Below, piece by piece: positions 37,672 through 49,989 of a stretch of 64,000 nucleotides of DNA. Origin of the DNA: Alopecurus myosuroides (Eukaryota > Streptophyta > Magnoliopsida > Poales > Poaceae). The DNA is taken from contig JAPCYS010001516.1 of NCBI GenBank assembly GCA_028641055.1, positions 62,001 to 126,000 of the forward strand, read 5' to 3'. The notes below the pieces were generated by a model. The model was not told the origin of the DNA and did no database searches. It saw only the letters and a list, made by a program, of their open reading frames with translations. A program made the position numbers and the translations under genes. Numbering within the stretch: the first letter of the stretch is position 1; each line of letters starts with the position of its first letter.

Positions 37672-38694
37672 ATCCTGACCTTAGGAGACCTTAGTTAGCA
37701 TGGACGTCGGATAGGAAAGGAAAGTCTTTTTTTAGTAAAAACCTATTTACAATCTAAATTATTTTTATCTAAGGGAATTTTAGTATATTTTCCCTCCTTA
37801 TTATCTTTTCAAAAGATTCTAAAGGCATATCTCTCTCGGTTAAGAGTTTATTTCTTACTTGTTTTCAACTGCTCCGCTCTGTTTTTGAAACATCTCTCGT
37901 CTTTGAAGTTTTCTGTTCAGAAAATAGTTGGGGTTTTAAAAACAAATTGTTGCATGGTCTTACCTCTCTTAGTTAAAAGTTTTTATCAAAACTTTACTTC
38001 TATTATCTTGTTTCCATCCAAAAACTTGTATACTGGACGATGTCCCGAGAAGACCAAAATAATTGCCTAGCTCTACAGTGATGATGGTCAGAAGTAGATA
38101 TAGTTCTTCAGCCACTTCTAGGATTTTGGATCAGTCTAGTTTGGAGTAATTTAGCAATGACTCCATGAGTCGCCTCCCCCGACGTAGCTCCAATGGAGCC
38201 TTGCTTGTGTGTTATGGCTTGCATTTGTGTGTCCGTAAGACTTTGTGCTATTGTGTGGTGTAGAATTTGGTTCATCTAGGCTTCTATATGTTTGTGGGGT
38301 GCTCAAAATTTGCAAATTTTTGATTGCCTCGCTCTTGTTTTTGAATCGCCTCTTGTTAGGTTTTTGCAAGCAAAAATGTTTGTATAGTATCCAAAACAAG
38401 AATTTGTTGCTTAGACTCATACTTGTTTTCGCTTCGAAATGCCACCCGTCGTGAACCACCACCATCTCCCCCACCATCGATGAAAGCACCATTGGGCCTA
38501 ATAATAGAGGACCATCAAGCCACACGAGCTGATAGCATTGCTACCAGTGATGCACTCCAACAAATAAAGCTCCAACAACGACAGCCCTCAAAGAAGAAAG
38601 GCGTGAATGCACCAACCACTACTGACCAAAACCTCTGTGTTTTTTCTGTTTGCAAAAGACTCGTTTTGCCCTGTTGGCTAAACGTTGCACTTTT
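37672..38694 (+). mobile_element. LARD internal domain, 5' part, unit 1
   Basis: Follows the primer site with ATCCTGACCTTAGGAGACC. It contains no gag domain I can identify. The longest frame (38423 onwards, RREPPPSPPPSMKAPL...) is Pro-rich and could be a gag N-terminal remnant, but no conserved Gag motif follows. Together with 49280-51823 the internal domain is about 3.58 kb, close to the 3.5 kb described for barley LARDs. CTTTT at 38690-38694 is the left target duplication of the nested Gypsy. Confidence 0.7.
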
Positions 38695-39168
38695 TGATGG
38701 AGGGATAATAACCCGGTAGGCCAACTCCAAGGCGTAATCTGGCCCAAAGGACTCTGTGCAGGATCCGGCTAAGGATAAAGAAACTTCCGGAAGGCCCAAG
38801 TTTGTAGGCCCAGTAACCCGGATTGTGGGTTACGGTAAAGGAAGGTTAGGGTTTGTATGCCGTGTCCGGGTAGGATCCAGGGTGCGTCTTGAAGGACAAG
38901 CCGGGGGGTACGGGTGCTTTATAATCCGACCCCTAGGTCTAGTTGAGAGATCTAAGAGCCTTAGTAGTACCGCCTGATATCGAGCATCCAGTGTATACAA
39001 GAGATCGAGTTAATATATTGAGTTCGGAGACTCGGCGACTTGATTGCCGGCTACCAGATCGAGTTCCATCATGTTTTCCTCTGAGCTAAACCCTCTCCCA
39101 AACGCCTGTGTCGTCTTGCCCCAAGATCAGTTACCCCCGGTAACGTCTGCCGTGACTATCCCACGACA
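38695..39168 (+). mobile_element. 5' LTR of Gypsy copy 1 (474 bp)
   Basis: TGATGGAGGG to CACGACA. GGGTGCTTTATAATCCGACC at about 38915-38935 contains a TTTATAAT that may be the TATA box. Confidence 0.95.
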
Positions 39169-39170
39169 GT

Positions 39171-39187
39171 TGGCGCCCACCGTGGGG
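39171..39187 (+). promoter_or_regulatory. Primer binding site of Gypsy copy 1
   Basis: TGGCGCCCACCGTGGGG, two bases after the LTR, a primer site common in grass Gypsy elements. I do not assign the tRNA. Confidence 0.8.
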
Positions 39188-39470
39188 CCTGCGTCCAAAG
39201 GTGTTTACATCACGGGAGAAGCTCGGAAGAACATGGAGAATCTTGTCATCGACGAGATCTACATCGACCACAAAGGAGAAAAGATGGTGGACGATTCCGG
39301 CTGGGGGCCAGAGTCGGATCACCTCGAGTCCGGATCTACTGTGACGGTCGTCCAGATCAACATCTTCATCGGTATGGTACGTACGCCTGATTTAAAGGGA
39401 CAATATCATGTGCATACTACATGAACTTCTAGCAGGGACAAAGAGACATTAAAGCAAGCGGTAAACTCGG
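39188..39470 (+). pseudogene. Residual leader/gag start of Gypsy copy 1 (gag deleted)
   Basis: Only about 300 bases separate the primer site from the protease region. The open frame here (SKGVYITGEARKNMENL, EKMVDDSGWGPESDHL) ends at TGA 39422 and has no Gag helical or zinc-knuckle motif. Full Tat elements have 1.5-2 kb of gag in this place. The same gap is in copy 2, so it predates the tandem duplication. Confidence 0.65.
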
Positions 39471-42400
39471 TTTCCTCGGCCGTGCCGGGATACCTGAGAT
39501 GGGCGGAACAAGAGGTAACATGGAGCAGAAGAGATCACCCGGAAAGAATAGAGCGCCCAGGAGTCTTGGCATTGGTGGTTGCGCCACAGGTCAATGGTTA
39601 TGAGCTGAAAAGGGTCCTGATGGACGGTGGAAGTAGCATTAACATCCTGTATTGGGAATCCTTCTTACGCATGAGCCTCAAAGAGTCCCAGCTACAGAAA
39701 AGTTCGACAGTCTTTCACGGGATCGTGCCGGGTCACGCGGCGAGCCCCGAGGGAAAGATCACCTTGGAGGTTGCTTTCGGAGAATCGACGGATAATTATC
39801 GAGTTGAGTGGCTCACGTTCGAGGTGGTCAAATTGCGCAGTCCTTATCACGCGCTGTTCGGAAGACCGGCTTATGCTAAATTCATGGCTAGGCCGTGTTA
39901 TGTGTATTTGCAGCTAAAGATTCCGGGTCCTAAACGGACCATCACCGTACATGGGAACCGGGATATAGCGGCCGAGTGCGACGAAGGAGATTCAGTAATG
40001 GCCGAGCAAGCGTGCAGAAAAGAAGAACTCGAGTATTACCGGTCTCAAGTGAATCCGGATGATAGAACAGCTTTGAAAAGGCCGAATACTGAGGACGAGA
40101 GAGCGAAATTCAAGGCAGCACAAGACACCAAGAAGATAGATTTTGTTGAAGCTGATTCCACTAAGCAATTTACTATAGGGTCTAACTTGGAAAGAGAGCA
40201 GGAGAAGGCACTTGTGGAGTTTATTCGTTCAAATGCGGACGTGTTCGCCTGGACACCTAGCGACATGCCGGGTATCCCTACAGAATTGGCGGAGCACAGT
40301 TTGCACGTGGATCCCAGGTCCAGGCCTTTGAAGCAGGGCTTGAGGAAGATGAATGAGGAAAGAAGGAAAGCCATAGGTGAAGAAATTGCTCGGCTACTGA
40401 CAGCCGGCTTTATCATGGAAGTGTTTCACCCGGATTGGTTAGCAAATCCGGTTCTAGTAATGAAAAAGACTAACGAGTGGAGGATGTGCATCGATTTCAC
40501 GAGTCTCAACAAGCATTGCCCAAAGGACCCGTTCGCGCTACCAAGGATAGACCAGATCGTAGACGCAGTAGCCGGGAGTGACTTGCTATGCTTCCTGGAC
40601 GCATACTCCGGGTATCACCAAATTAAGCTTAAGAGGGAGGATGGGGAGAAAACATCATTTAAACCCCTTTTGGGGCCTTCTGTTATAAAACCATGACGTT
40701 TGGATTGAAGAACGCTGGCGCAACTTACCAACGGTGTATTCAAAAGTGATTCGAGGACCAAATTGGACGCAACGTCCATGCCTATGTGGATTATTTGGTT
40801 ATCAAGACCAGGAAGGCGGAGACATTTATCGATGATCTAAAGGAGACGTTCAAAAACTTGAGGAGGTATCAGATGAAGCTTAACCCGACAAAGTGCGTGT
40901 TCGGAGTTCCAGCCGGGAAATTACTCGGCTTTATCGTTTCCGAGAGAGGAATTGAGGCAAACCCGGACAAAATCAAGGCCATCCAGAGTCTGAAAAAGCC
41001 GGAAAATTTGAAGCATGTTCAAAATCTCACGGGCTGCGTAGCAGCCTTGAGCCGATTCATATCCAGGCTCGGAGAAAAAGCAATACCCTTGTACCGGCTC
41101 TTGAGGAAATCAGATAAATTCGTATGGGATCAAGAGGCGGATGAGGCGTTTGACGCACTAAAGAAACAGTTATCTGAAGCACCAGTACTAGCGGCCAAGG
41201 GTCCTAAAGAACCTATGTTGCTATACGTAGCAGCTGTCCCCCGAGCCGTCAGTGCAGTAGTTGTTGTGGAGCGCAAAGAGGATGGGAAGGGTTACCCGGT
41301 CCAGAGACCGGTTTATTACGTCAGCGAGGTATTATCAGAAGCAAAGCAGCGCTATCCGCATTGGCAAAAGTTGGTGTTCGGGGTCTTTATGGCTAGCCGG
41401 AAACTGAAGCCGTATTTCCAAGAACACCCCATAACAGTGGTTAGTTCAATACCAATGTCGGATATCATCAGAAACTCGGACGCGACAGGAAGAATAGCCA
41501 AATGGGCGATAGAGATGGGGGATTATCACATCAACTACGAACCCAGGTCAGCAATCAAATCTCAAGCTTTAATTGATTTCGTTAACGACTGGACACATAC
41601 AGGCATGACTACAACGGTTCCAAACTCCGAGTCATGGATCATGCACTTCGATGGATCTAAGCAATACGAGGGATCAGGAGCTGGAGTGGTGCTAACATCA
41701 CCCAAAGGATATAAATTAAGTTACGTACTACAAATTCACTTTGACTGTTCCAACAACGTGGCCGAGTATGAGGCCCTATTGCATGGCTTAAAGGCATCCA
41801 AGGAGATGAACATCAAGAGGATACGATGCTTCGGAGATTCGGACCTTGTGGTACAGCAGGTGTCAGGAACTTGGGATAGAAAGGACGCAACTATGACAGC
41901 ATACCGCAGGGAAGTTGATAGGGTTGCAGGATGTTTTTCCGGGTATGAGGTGGAGCATATAGACAGAAGAAAGAATGAGGCAGCCGACGCACTCGCCAGA
42001 CTCGGCTCGCGCAGAGAGCCGGTTCCACCTAACGTTTTCCTGGACGAATTATGGCGACCATCAGTTAAAACCGAGTCAGAGGAGGAATTGGCAAATCAAG
42101 ACCCGGATTCAGGACTTGTGGCCACTGTACGTACTATTCCCGAGTGGACAGAACCGTTTTTGGCCTACCTATCACGAGGCGAGTTACCACAGCAGGAGGT
42201 ATTAGCAAGGCAAATTTTGAGGCGAGCAAAGGGATATTCTATCATCAATGGGGAATTATAGAAGAGAAGCGCAGCAGGAGTCTTTTTGCGCTGCGTAGCG
42301 CCAGAAGAAGGCCGACAGATTCTCAAGGAAATCCATGAAGGCGACTGTGGACATCATGCATCCACAAGATCTCTTGTGGCTAAATCTTATCGACACGGAT

Positions 42401-43425
42401 TTTTCTGGCTCACGGCTCTAGCAGATGCGGAACGATTGGTAGCATGGTGTGACGGATGTCAAAGGTACGCTCGCCAAACCCATGTGCCGGCTATGGAGTT
42501 ACGGACCATCCCGTTAACTTGGCCGTTCGCTGTCTGGGGTATGGACATGGTTGGACCCTTTCATATGTCACCATGCAAGAAGACACATCTTTTGGTGGCT
42601 ATTGATAAGTTTACCAAGTGGGTTGAGGTTATGCCAGTTACTAATTGCGAAGCAGCTACAGCAGTCAAGTTCCTGAAAAGGATTATCTACCGGTTCGGGT
42701 ATCCCCACAGCATAATTACCGACAATGGAACCAACATGTCCCTTGGTGAGATGGAGAAGTTCTGTGGCAACAATGGAATCCGGCTTGATGTTGCATCAGT
42801 GGCTCATCCGCAGGCCAATGGACAAGTGGAGAGGGCAAACCAAGAATTGCTTCGCGGATTAAAACCACGATTACGGGTCCCCTGTATCAGGGCAGCTGGT
42901 GCATGGGTCGAAGAACTTCCTTCTGTGGTTTGGGGTATCAACACTACACCTAACAGATCCACTCAGATGACACCCTTCTTCATGGTTTATGGTGCGGAGG
43001 CAGTGTTACCGAGTGACATTATTCACGATTCACCACGAGTATCAGCTTACGTCGAAGTGGAGAACGAAAAGACTCGGCAGGACGCCGTGGATATGTTAGA
43101 AGAGCAAAGAGAACAAGCCCTGGAAAGATCAGCCATATATCAGCAAGATCTACGGAGGTATCATAGCCGGCACGTGAAAACCCGGGTATTCCAGGAAGGA
43201 GACTTGGTTCTGCGCCTGGTACAGTCAAACGAAGGAAAACACAAATTATCACCACCATGGGAAGGACCATTTATCATAAGCCGGAATCTGCATAATGGAT
43301 CATATTACTTGGTAGATGCAAGGGAAGAGTCGGCTACAGTTAACGACACCGCACATACCACTTCATCTATGCAAGAAAGAGACAGACCATGGAACGTGGC
43401 TCAGCTACGTCCATATTATACTTAG
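39471..43425 (+). pseudogene. Gypsy copy 1 pol: protease, RT, dual RNase H, integrase (broken)
   Basis: Protease-like LMDGGSSINILY at about 39617; reverse transcriptase with MCIDFTSLNKHCPKDPF, DAYSGYHQI and the catalytic motif reading YVDY (40783-40794) instead of YVDD; connection and RNase H region to about 41550; a second RNase H with MHFDGSKQYEGSGAGVV, NNVAEYEALLHGL, FGDSDLVVQQV and RKNEAADALARLGS (41630-42010); integrase with the HHCC zinc region ending CDGCQRYARQ, GMDMVGPF, TDNGTNM, HPQANGQVERANQELLRG (42330-42870) and a C-terminal part to TAG 43425. Lesions: a one-base loss near 40665, TGA at 40747 (shared with copy 2) and TAG at 42259 (Tyr in copy 2). It would be a viral-type polyprotein of virus-like particles but is not functional. 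Confidence 0.92.
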
Positions 43426-44462
43426 TAAAGACTATATTGGCAAGTGGAATTGCACGATGTAACAGGCGGCAGGTTTCAGACGTACTCTTTTCCTATCCAG
43501 GGTACCCTTGGGGACTGGATGGGTTTTTAATGAGGTGGCTTGCTGACCCAATATTCTCATATCAAGAAAAAGTGGTTATTCTCATCTCAGTACGTTGCAT
43601 GTGTATAGGTCTTGGGGGCTGATTGCTTGAATAGCACAGTTACAAACTCAATGACCCGGCCTTGATGCCTATGAGTTATAAGGGCCGATTACTCGCAAAC
43701 GAGTACGGCTGCAATCTTATAACCGGACAAGTGCCAAACTTTCTTGACTTTTCTTACTTAAGCTCGATGTGACTCGCAATAAAAGTGGCATGATTTGCTC
43801 GCTTACGATTACAATCAGCCATGAAGCCCAATGGGACTTGCCTGACCCTGTTTTCGTATAGATGTAACAACATGATATCCACGCGAAAGCCGGCTTATAG
43901 TACAAGATTGTCAAAAGGGTCATCTAAACCACAAGTTATGCAGAGTATAAGGCTAAAAGCTGGAAACTCAACGTTTATCAAGCATAACTTCACTACCTAT
44001 GTGAAACGGCTCCGGGTTTGAGCTTAGCAAACAACAAAACTCGTTATCTTCGAAAAAAACACATATCCCAGACTCGGAAATTCGGGTCTTGGCGATTGGG
44101 GATTTTGGAAAGGAAAAAGTAGTTTAGTTGCTAAGGCTCAAAAACACCCAAACATCCGAGTCTTGGGGACTTGGGGCTTAGAAGCAAGTCCGCTCGTCAA
44201 ACACCCATGAAACTTGGAAACCGAGTCTCACAAAAGGAATCATAAAGAAAGCCGGATATCAAGAACAAGTTGACCCAAAAGTGGATAAATTGAAACGATC
44301 AGAAGAAGCACAAAGTGTATCAAGAACTTAGAGTGCATTACAAACTCCGGTACATAGTATCAAAGGTGCACAGGCGCACCATCCAAAAATAATTGTTTAA
44401 ACGACACATCGGCCGACTAACGCATGAGAAGTGGCATTAAGGAGCAGGTATCACTCGGCATT
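43426..44462 (+). other. Untranslated region between pol and the antisense gene
   Basis: About 1 kb without sense coding. It opens with GGTACCCTTGGGGACTGGATG and AATATTCTCATATCAAG, recurrent strings of Tat 3' regions, and includes GGTCTTGGGGGCTGATTG near 43610, which looks like an internal purine tract. The antisense gene ends at 44463. Confidence 0.6.
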
Positions 44463-47400
44463 CTAAGCCGCGGTGTCCATCTTCGCCTTACCCTTGCCAT
44501 CACTTGGGGTAGCAGCAGCACCCGGATCAGCAGTGCCGGCTCTCGCAGGAGGAGTAACGACTGGTGTGGAGGTAGCGGGTGCAGAATCGGCTTCAGCCTT
44601 CTTTCTGGCAGCCTCCTCCCTCAACTTAGCAGCTTCCTCCTTCCATCGGTCAAGCATGTCATACGGCTCGGGAAGATCCGATTTGACAACTTCACCAGCA
44701 GCATCATATGCAGGAACGAGGGAATCAACATCTAAACCATCAGCAATCACGCTGGCCGGGTAACGGACCTCTTTCTGGACGGCTTGGAAATCCTTCACGG
44801 AGAACTTGGACCCATCAAGCTTGAATTCCGGGAAACCGCCCATAAGCTTAGCCAGCTCGAGCTTAGGGAAATAAGCCTTGGCAAGGGAAAGCCCCCGGGT
44901 TACTCCAACCCGGCAGGACGAGCGTTTCCAGTGCCAAATCCATTCGGGGATAGTGGAGCAAGCGTCTAGCATTCTCTTCAGGTCGCCATGCCCTGTACCC
45001 GGCCACCGTATTTCTTGAAGGATCCATTTGGTTCCGGCGCATAGCTTCCGGATAACGCTCTTGATAGTTTTCATCCTGGCAATGTCATCCTCGTCTGGCA
45101 TCACTTCATCCGGACCTGCAGAAATGGAAACATAAGTCAGGAAATTTCGGCTATTTATCAAAAGGGTAACCCGGATGAAGAAACGTACCAAGCAAAGCAC
45201 GATATGTGTCAGCAATTTGAACAGAAAGGCTCGTTAGATCATCTTCTGCTGTGTGAGCCCTCTTCCTATACTTCTTCATTATCGTCCGGTTCCTCCTGGC
45301 CTCAGCCTCGGCCGCCTCACGCAGAGCCACCTCCTTTTCAATGAGCTTGGTGGCCTTTGCCAGTTTCTCCTCAGATTGAGTCACGAAGGACTGCATGGAT
45401 GCAAGGAAGGATTAGCCGGGTAAAGGGGAAAGTTATCAGTCGTTTATATCGTAAAAGTTCCAAGCAAATTGTGAATTAATTCACTCGGAACTTGGGGACT
45501 GGATAAGGACACAAGCAATATTAGTCGGGTTTACCTCGTGTTTGGCTACTAAAGCATCCAAGATGTTTTCTTCATTAGCCCTCAAAGCGCACAGGTTTCG
45601 AGCATCTGGGCAAACGTCAGGTCCTCGGGTCGGACACCAGAAGAGCCGGCAGCCTGGTCGCCTGATGGGGAGCTCTCCCCGCCCTTGGGGTCGAGACCCG
45701 GACAGTCTGAGTATCCGGGTTGGGAGAACCCATCCTCGTATCCGGAACCTCGATCTCCTCGTCTACTGGTTCGGATGAGGCAGGAGACTCGGCAGCTTGG
45801 TGAAGTGAGTCGCCCAAGGGGCCTTGTTCCTGGTCGTTCGCAATATCACTGCCAGTCGCGGATTCTATGTTTTCAGTCGGCTCCTCTGTCTGACGGGTTA
45901 TCCATCTCCACATTCTCCGGGTCACTAACGGTGACTTGAGCGCTAAAAGAAAGATGAAAGGGGGCGGTTAGCAATGGTGATCGAAAATGTCAGGTATCAA
46001 AAGGTGTCATATAGCCATAAACTTACCCGGTGTTTACGGCGTAATCCGGCGGGAGCTCGCCGCTGGAAGCAGACGAAGATGTCAAAGGGACCGACAGTGG
46101 AACCCGGAATTGCCCGGCACGTGGATGGTTAGGAGAAGGGTGGCGCTGAGGAGAATTGGAAGGACGAGGCGGAGGAGCATTGGCACGGTGGACTGGGGAG
46201 GTAGAGATGCCCGGGTTAAGGGGATCCTCACCCGGAGAACTCCGAGTTACTCTGCGCTTGGCTGGAAGAGAATCCTTCAAGAACGACGAGTTCGATAATT
46301 GATGGTTAAGTCGTCGCATGGCGTCAAAGGAGTAAGGTTCAGAGGATATAGAGGAGAAAGGAACCTTGGACACTGCCCCTGGTCTTCCTCTTGGCTCCAA
46401 TTGTTGCCTCTTGATCAGATCGGTAGCCTCCGGGTCATCCTCGTTGTTCTCACCTTCTCCTCCAGCCCTGCGAACCGAGTGTGTGTCCGTGGGAAAAAGA
46501 TTAAATGGGAGGAAAATGATGCAAGTAAAGATAATACAAGATTCGTACAAGTACCTTCACTATCATCGGCCGGCTCATCCTCTTCTTCCGGGTCTCTGGA
46601 AGGGGGGGAGGGTTCAACTCTCCAGAAGGGATCATCAGCCTAAGACAAAAGAGATGAAATTAAGGGTTAGAAGCTGTATCAAGTCAAAGTGTGGAAATAA
46701 GTTATATCGAATCTTACCGCTGGAGCCGGGTTTTCCGAGTAAATGGAGGTAACCCGGCGATGTTCTTTATCACCTCTAGCTTTTCTGTCAAGAAGCCCTT
46801 AATGGTTTTGTTGGTATCGCCGGTCGCAAAGCTCTTGGTGGAGTATCGGAGTGCGTCCGTGATATGCCCCGAGTACTCGCACATTAATTTGGTGCGGATG
46901 GAGTTGGGTTGGATTCGAAAATCAACCCATGTTTTCACTAAATTGAGCCCAAGGAGGCCTTGGGCTGAGAGGATGGCTATCTTAGCTAACAAGGGTAGGA
47001 TCGCCTCCCTGTCTGAGTCAGGGGCGAAAGCATTGAAAGACTCGGAAGGCTCGAGGAGACTCTCCGAGTAGCCCGGCAGTTTCTTCTCGCTGTCTGGGGA
47101 GGTATCGTGGCAGTAAAAGAAAGATAGTTTCCAGTGTTTGACGTGGGAGTTTAGATTGAGGGTTGGCATTGGTGAATTCTTGCGGCGTTGGATGGATACC
47201 CCACCGCAGGTAAGAAGTGCCCCGTCACCGCTTTCGCGGCACGGCTTACACTGGAAGTTCGATGAAGAGAGTCAAACTTGGCGGTACGCACAAGTATGAC
47301 TCGGATAGAACGATGAAGTGGTAATGTTCAACATAGAGTTAGGCCCTATGTCGAATACCCGGAGGCCATAATGGCTTAGGACCCCCCTGAAGAAAGGGTG

Positions 47401-47643
47401 ACCCGGAGGACGGAATCCCCGGGTCACGTGCTCTATGAAGCAGATTACCTCATTATCGGCGGGTGTGGGCCGGGTTTCGTCGCCCGGTGCTCTCCAGTGA
47501 ATGTCCTTCTGAGAAGGGAGAATTCCTAACTCGGCTAACCCGTCCAGCTTGGCCTTTGTAACTGTGGAACGCCCCCAATTGGCGGATATGGCCTGGGTAG
47601 TCTTTGCCTGAGTCGGCTGCTTCCCTTGCCTTTTGGGAGCCAT
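44463..47643 (-). pseudogene. Antisense spliced gene of the Tat element (gypsy-type 'transposase_28' protein)
   Basis: Minus-strand exons with consensus GT-AG borders: 47652-46718 (start ATG 47643, MAPKRQGKQPTQAK), 46639-46555, 46467-46027, 45942-45535, 45390-45189 and 45115-44463 (stop TAG). The first carries DGLAELGILPSQKDIHWRAP, VICFIEHVTRGFRPPGHPFF and VLSHYGLRVFDIGPNSMLNI, the pattern annotated in grasses as putative gypsy-type transposon protein. The middle is Pro/Ser-rich; 45390-45189 is a Lys/Glu/Ala-rich coiled coil (KLIEKEVALREAAEAEARR); the last exon has MKTIKSVIRKLCAGTKWILQ and a charged Glu/Lys/Ala tail. At least two small indels near 47300 and 47245 and others in exons 3-4 break the frame. 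Its function is unknown; antisense genes are known from Grande and other Tat elements. Confidence 0.75.
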
Positions 47644-48157
47644 GGGATCGACCTGCAAAACACGAGAAAAGAGGTACAGAAAATAATACTCGGAAGTATT
47701 GGGGTATCAAGAAAGCGTGAAAACTAAGAACTATCCGGGTATCACGCCATGAAGTGGAGATTGCAAGGTATCCGGGTATTAAGTATAACTATGGAGATTA
47801 TTGGTCACTTACGTATGGAAAGGTGTTTGGGGAGGACGGATGGTTGCCCATGTGTCTACTGCAAGCAAAATAGCCGGAAAAGGAGGATTTTTCCGGGTGT
47901 CAATGTTATGTGCGGAAAATTGAGGTGAAACGGATCTAGATTGGAAAACTCGCGAATGATTCTACGAAGAGATTGGTGATTAATAATGGTAGGAGGGCGA
48001 TGTGTGATCATCAAACAGGTTGTTGAAGAAGTTAGCAAGCATCTAAGCCGTCTAAATACGGTGTGACGAAGAAAAACGGCCCACAGGTTGACCTAGATCC
48101 AATCTGGGATGAATCGAGAAATTTCGAGGCCAAATTAAACAAGTACAAGGAACTTAC

Positions 48158-48390
48158 TGGGAGATCTTGGAGTTTAGTGCGACGACTGTGGACGGCGTGG
48201 CTCGAGCGCTCCTCGGTGATTCTTGGTGAGCGGGACGAGCGCGTAGCGGTGAAGTTTGGCGGCGGCGCGGGATGGCTTGAAAGCGGATGCGGCCGGCGGT
48301 GGCTTTGCACCGGCGGCGAGCGCGAAATTCCCGCGGTGGTGTTACGAGGGCGCAAGGAGTGAAGAAGGAAAGGAGAGAATGGAGTGAGGC
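48158..48390 (-). other. Leader exon and intron donor of the antisense gene
   Basis: Downstream of the minus-strand TATA box a GC-rich leader runs to a consensus donor CCCA|GTAAGTTCC (exon end near 48158). The next acceptor is TTTTGCAG|GTCGATCCCATG at 47653, nine bases before the start codon, giving a leader intron of about 505 bp. Inferred from splice consensus only. Confidence 0.55.
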
Positions 48391-48417
48391 GTTGGGTTCT
48401 AGGTCATCCCCTGAACG

Positions 48418-48427
48418 CTATTTATAA
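48418..48427 (-). promoter_or_regulatory. TATA box of the antisense gene
   Basis: On the minus strand CCTTATAAATAGCG, a strong grass TATA context, lies about 30 bases before the inferred leader and about 780 bases before the ATG. Confidence 0.6.
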
Positions 48428-48802
48428 GGCGAGGGTGAGCTTATCTCAACGGCCGGAAGCCGGAAATTGTGGGGAATGGTTATCCGCGCGGATCCTACGA
48501 GAAATGCTTCAAGTATTGAGCAAGGTATCTGGACGAAAAAGAGAAGGAGATCAACCCCGTGATATCAGGGTCAATTAACGAGTATAGGATCTTGACATTT
48601 TTTATTAGGGCTTAGACCCGGAAGCTAAGCCGGGTATTTGGAGAAGAGCCGGGTTACCATATGGCCACCGTGGAGTTGGGCCTAGCTACTTATCAAAGCA
48701 TCTTAACCCGGCCTCCATATATTTGTGAGTTTGGTATTTTTGCAGGGAATAGCAAGCACTTCAAGGAAGAATCCGTGAAGCCCAAGCTATTCTGGGGACT
48801 AC
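48428..48802 (+). other. Region between antisense promoter and 3' LTR, with purine tract
   Basis: No coding sequence. The final ATTCTGGGGACTAC (48789-48802) directly before TGATGG is the likely polypurine tract of the sense element. Confidence 0.55.
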
Positions 48803-49274
48803 TGATGGAGGGATAATAACCCGGTAGGCCAACTCCAAGGCGTAATCCGGCCCAAAGGACTCTGTGCAGGATCCGGCTAAGGATAAAGAAACTTCCGGAA
48901 GGCCCAAGTTTGTAGGCCCAGTAACCCGGATTGTGGGTTACGGTAAAGGAAGGTTAGGGTTTGTATGCCGTGTCCGGGTAGGATCCAGGGTGCGTCTTGA
49001 AGGACAAGCCGGGGGTACGGGTGCTTTATAATCCGACCCCTAGGTCTAGTTGAGAGATCTAAGAGCCTTAGTAGTACCGCCTGATATCGAGCATCCAGTG
49101 TATACAAGAGATCGAGTTAATATATTGAGATCGGAGACTCGGCGACTTGATTGCCGGCTACCAGATCGAGTTCCATCATGTTTTCCTCTGAGCTAAACCC
49201 TCTCCAAACGCCTGTGTCGTCTTGCCCCAAGATCAGTTACCCCCGGTAACGTCTGCCGTGACTATCCCACGACA
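48803..49274 (+). mobile_element. 3' LTR of Gypsy copy 1 (472 bp)
   Basis: Same ends as the 5' LTR; followed by the CTTTT duplication and a return to LARD sequence (TATATCCCC). Confidence 0.95.
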
Positions 49275-49989
49275 CTTTTTATATCCCCTTTTTAAAAGTT
49301 ATATACCTCCCTCCTCTGGAGAAAGGTGCAAAAGAAGTCTTCACATGCCATGATGCGCAACCCCCTCAAAAGCCAATCCGAAGAGCACAATTCAATATTC
49401 GACGTACGATGACGCTAGTCGTATCTTGTCGGACAAACATGATTAAATAGTAAGCTAACAAGACTAACATGCTTTTCCTAATCTTAGGTTGACACCTAAC
49501 CAAAGCATGCGAACTACTGACAACTCCTTCTAAACCAAGGAATTAAGTGACTTGGGACACCTTTTAATCTAGTTGGTAAAAAGGAGAAGTCACGAGAAAA
49601 TAAGATGATGACCTATTCGTTTACTAGTCAATAGGATATCGGGTGTATCTACTTTGGAAACCAAATCTTAATAGACGTGGTAGGTGCTATGAGATTCGGG
49701 GTTTAGAAATTAAGTGAACGATGGAATGGATATGATAGATCTAGAAAACAGCAGTTGTCCTATTTTTGTTTCTTTGTGTGCTCTTGATTGAAATGAATTT
49801 GTGTTTTATTCAATATTGCTTCCTAACTTATATGGACTTGTTAGGACTTGTTATTATGTTGTTTTCTTATAATAAATCTACCCTAGAAAGTGTGTGCATG
49901 ATTGAAAACTTCGATAAAAATGAAATAGCATTTGTTACCTTCTAGTTTATTATTTGTAAGTATTGTGAGAACTAGATCTTCGTATACTT

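Larger units (their letters stand above)
38695..49274 (+). mobile_element. Tat-lineage Gypsy retrotransposon, copy 1 (10,580 bp), nested in the LARD
   Basis: LTRs of 474 and 472 bp start TGATGGAGGGATAATAACCC and end CCCACGACA; the target duplication is CTTTT (38690-38694, 49275-49279). The LTRs differ by two substitutions and two one-base indels, so insertion is recent (of the order of 0.2 million years under an assumed 1.3e-8 rate, with wide error). The coding order protease, RT, RNase H, second archaeal-type RNase H, integrase, followed by a long 3' region with an antisense gene, identifies the Tat branch (Retand/RIRE2 relatives). Gag is nearly absent. Pol has stops and frameshifts, so this copy is defective. 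Confidence 0.93.
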
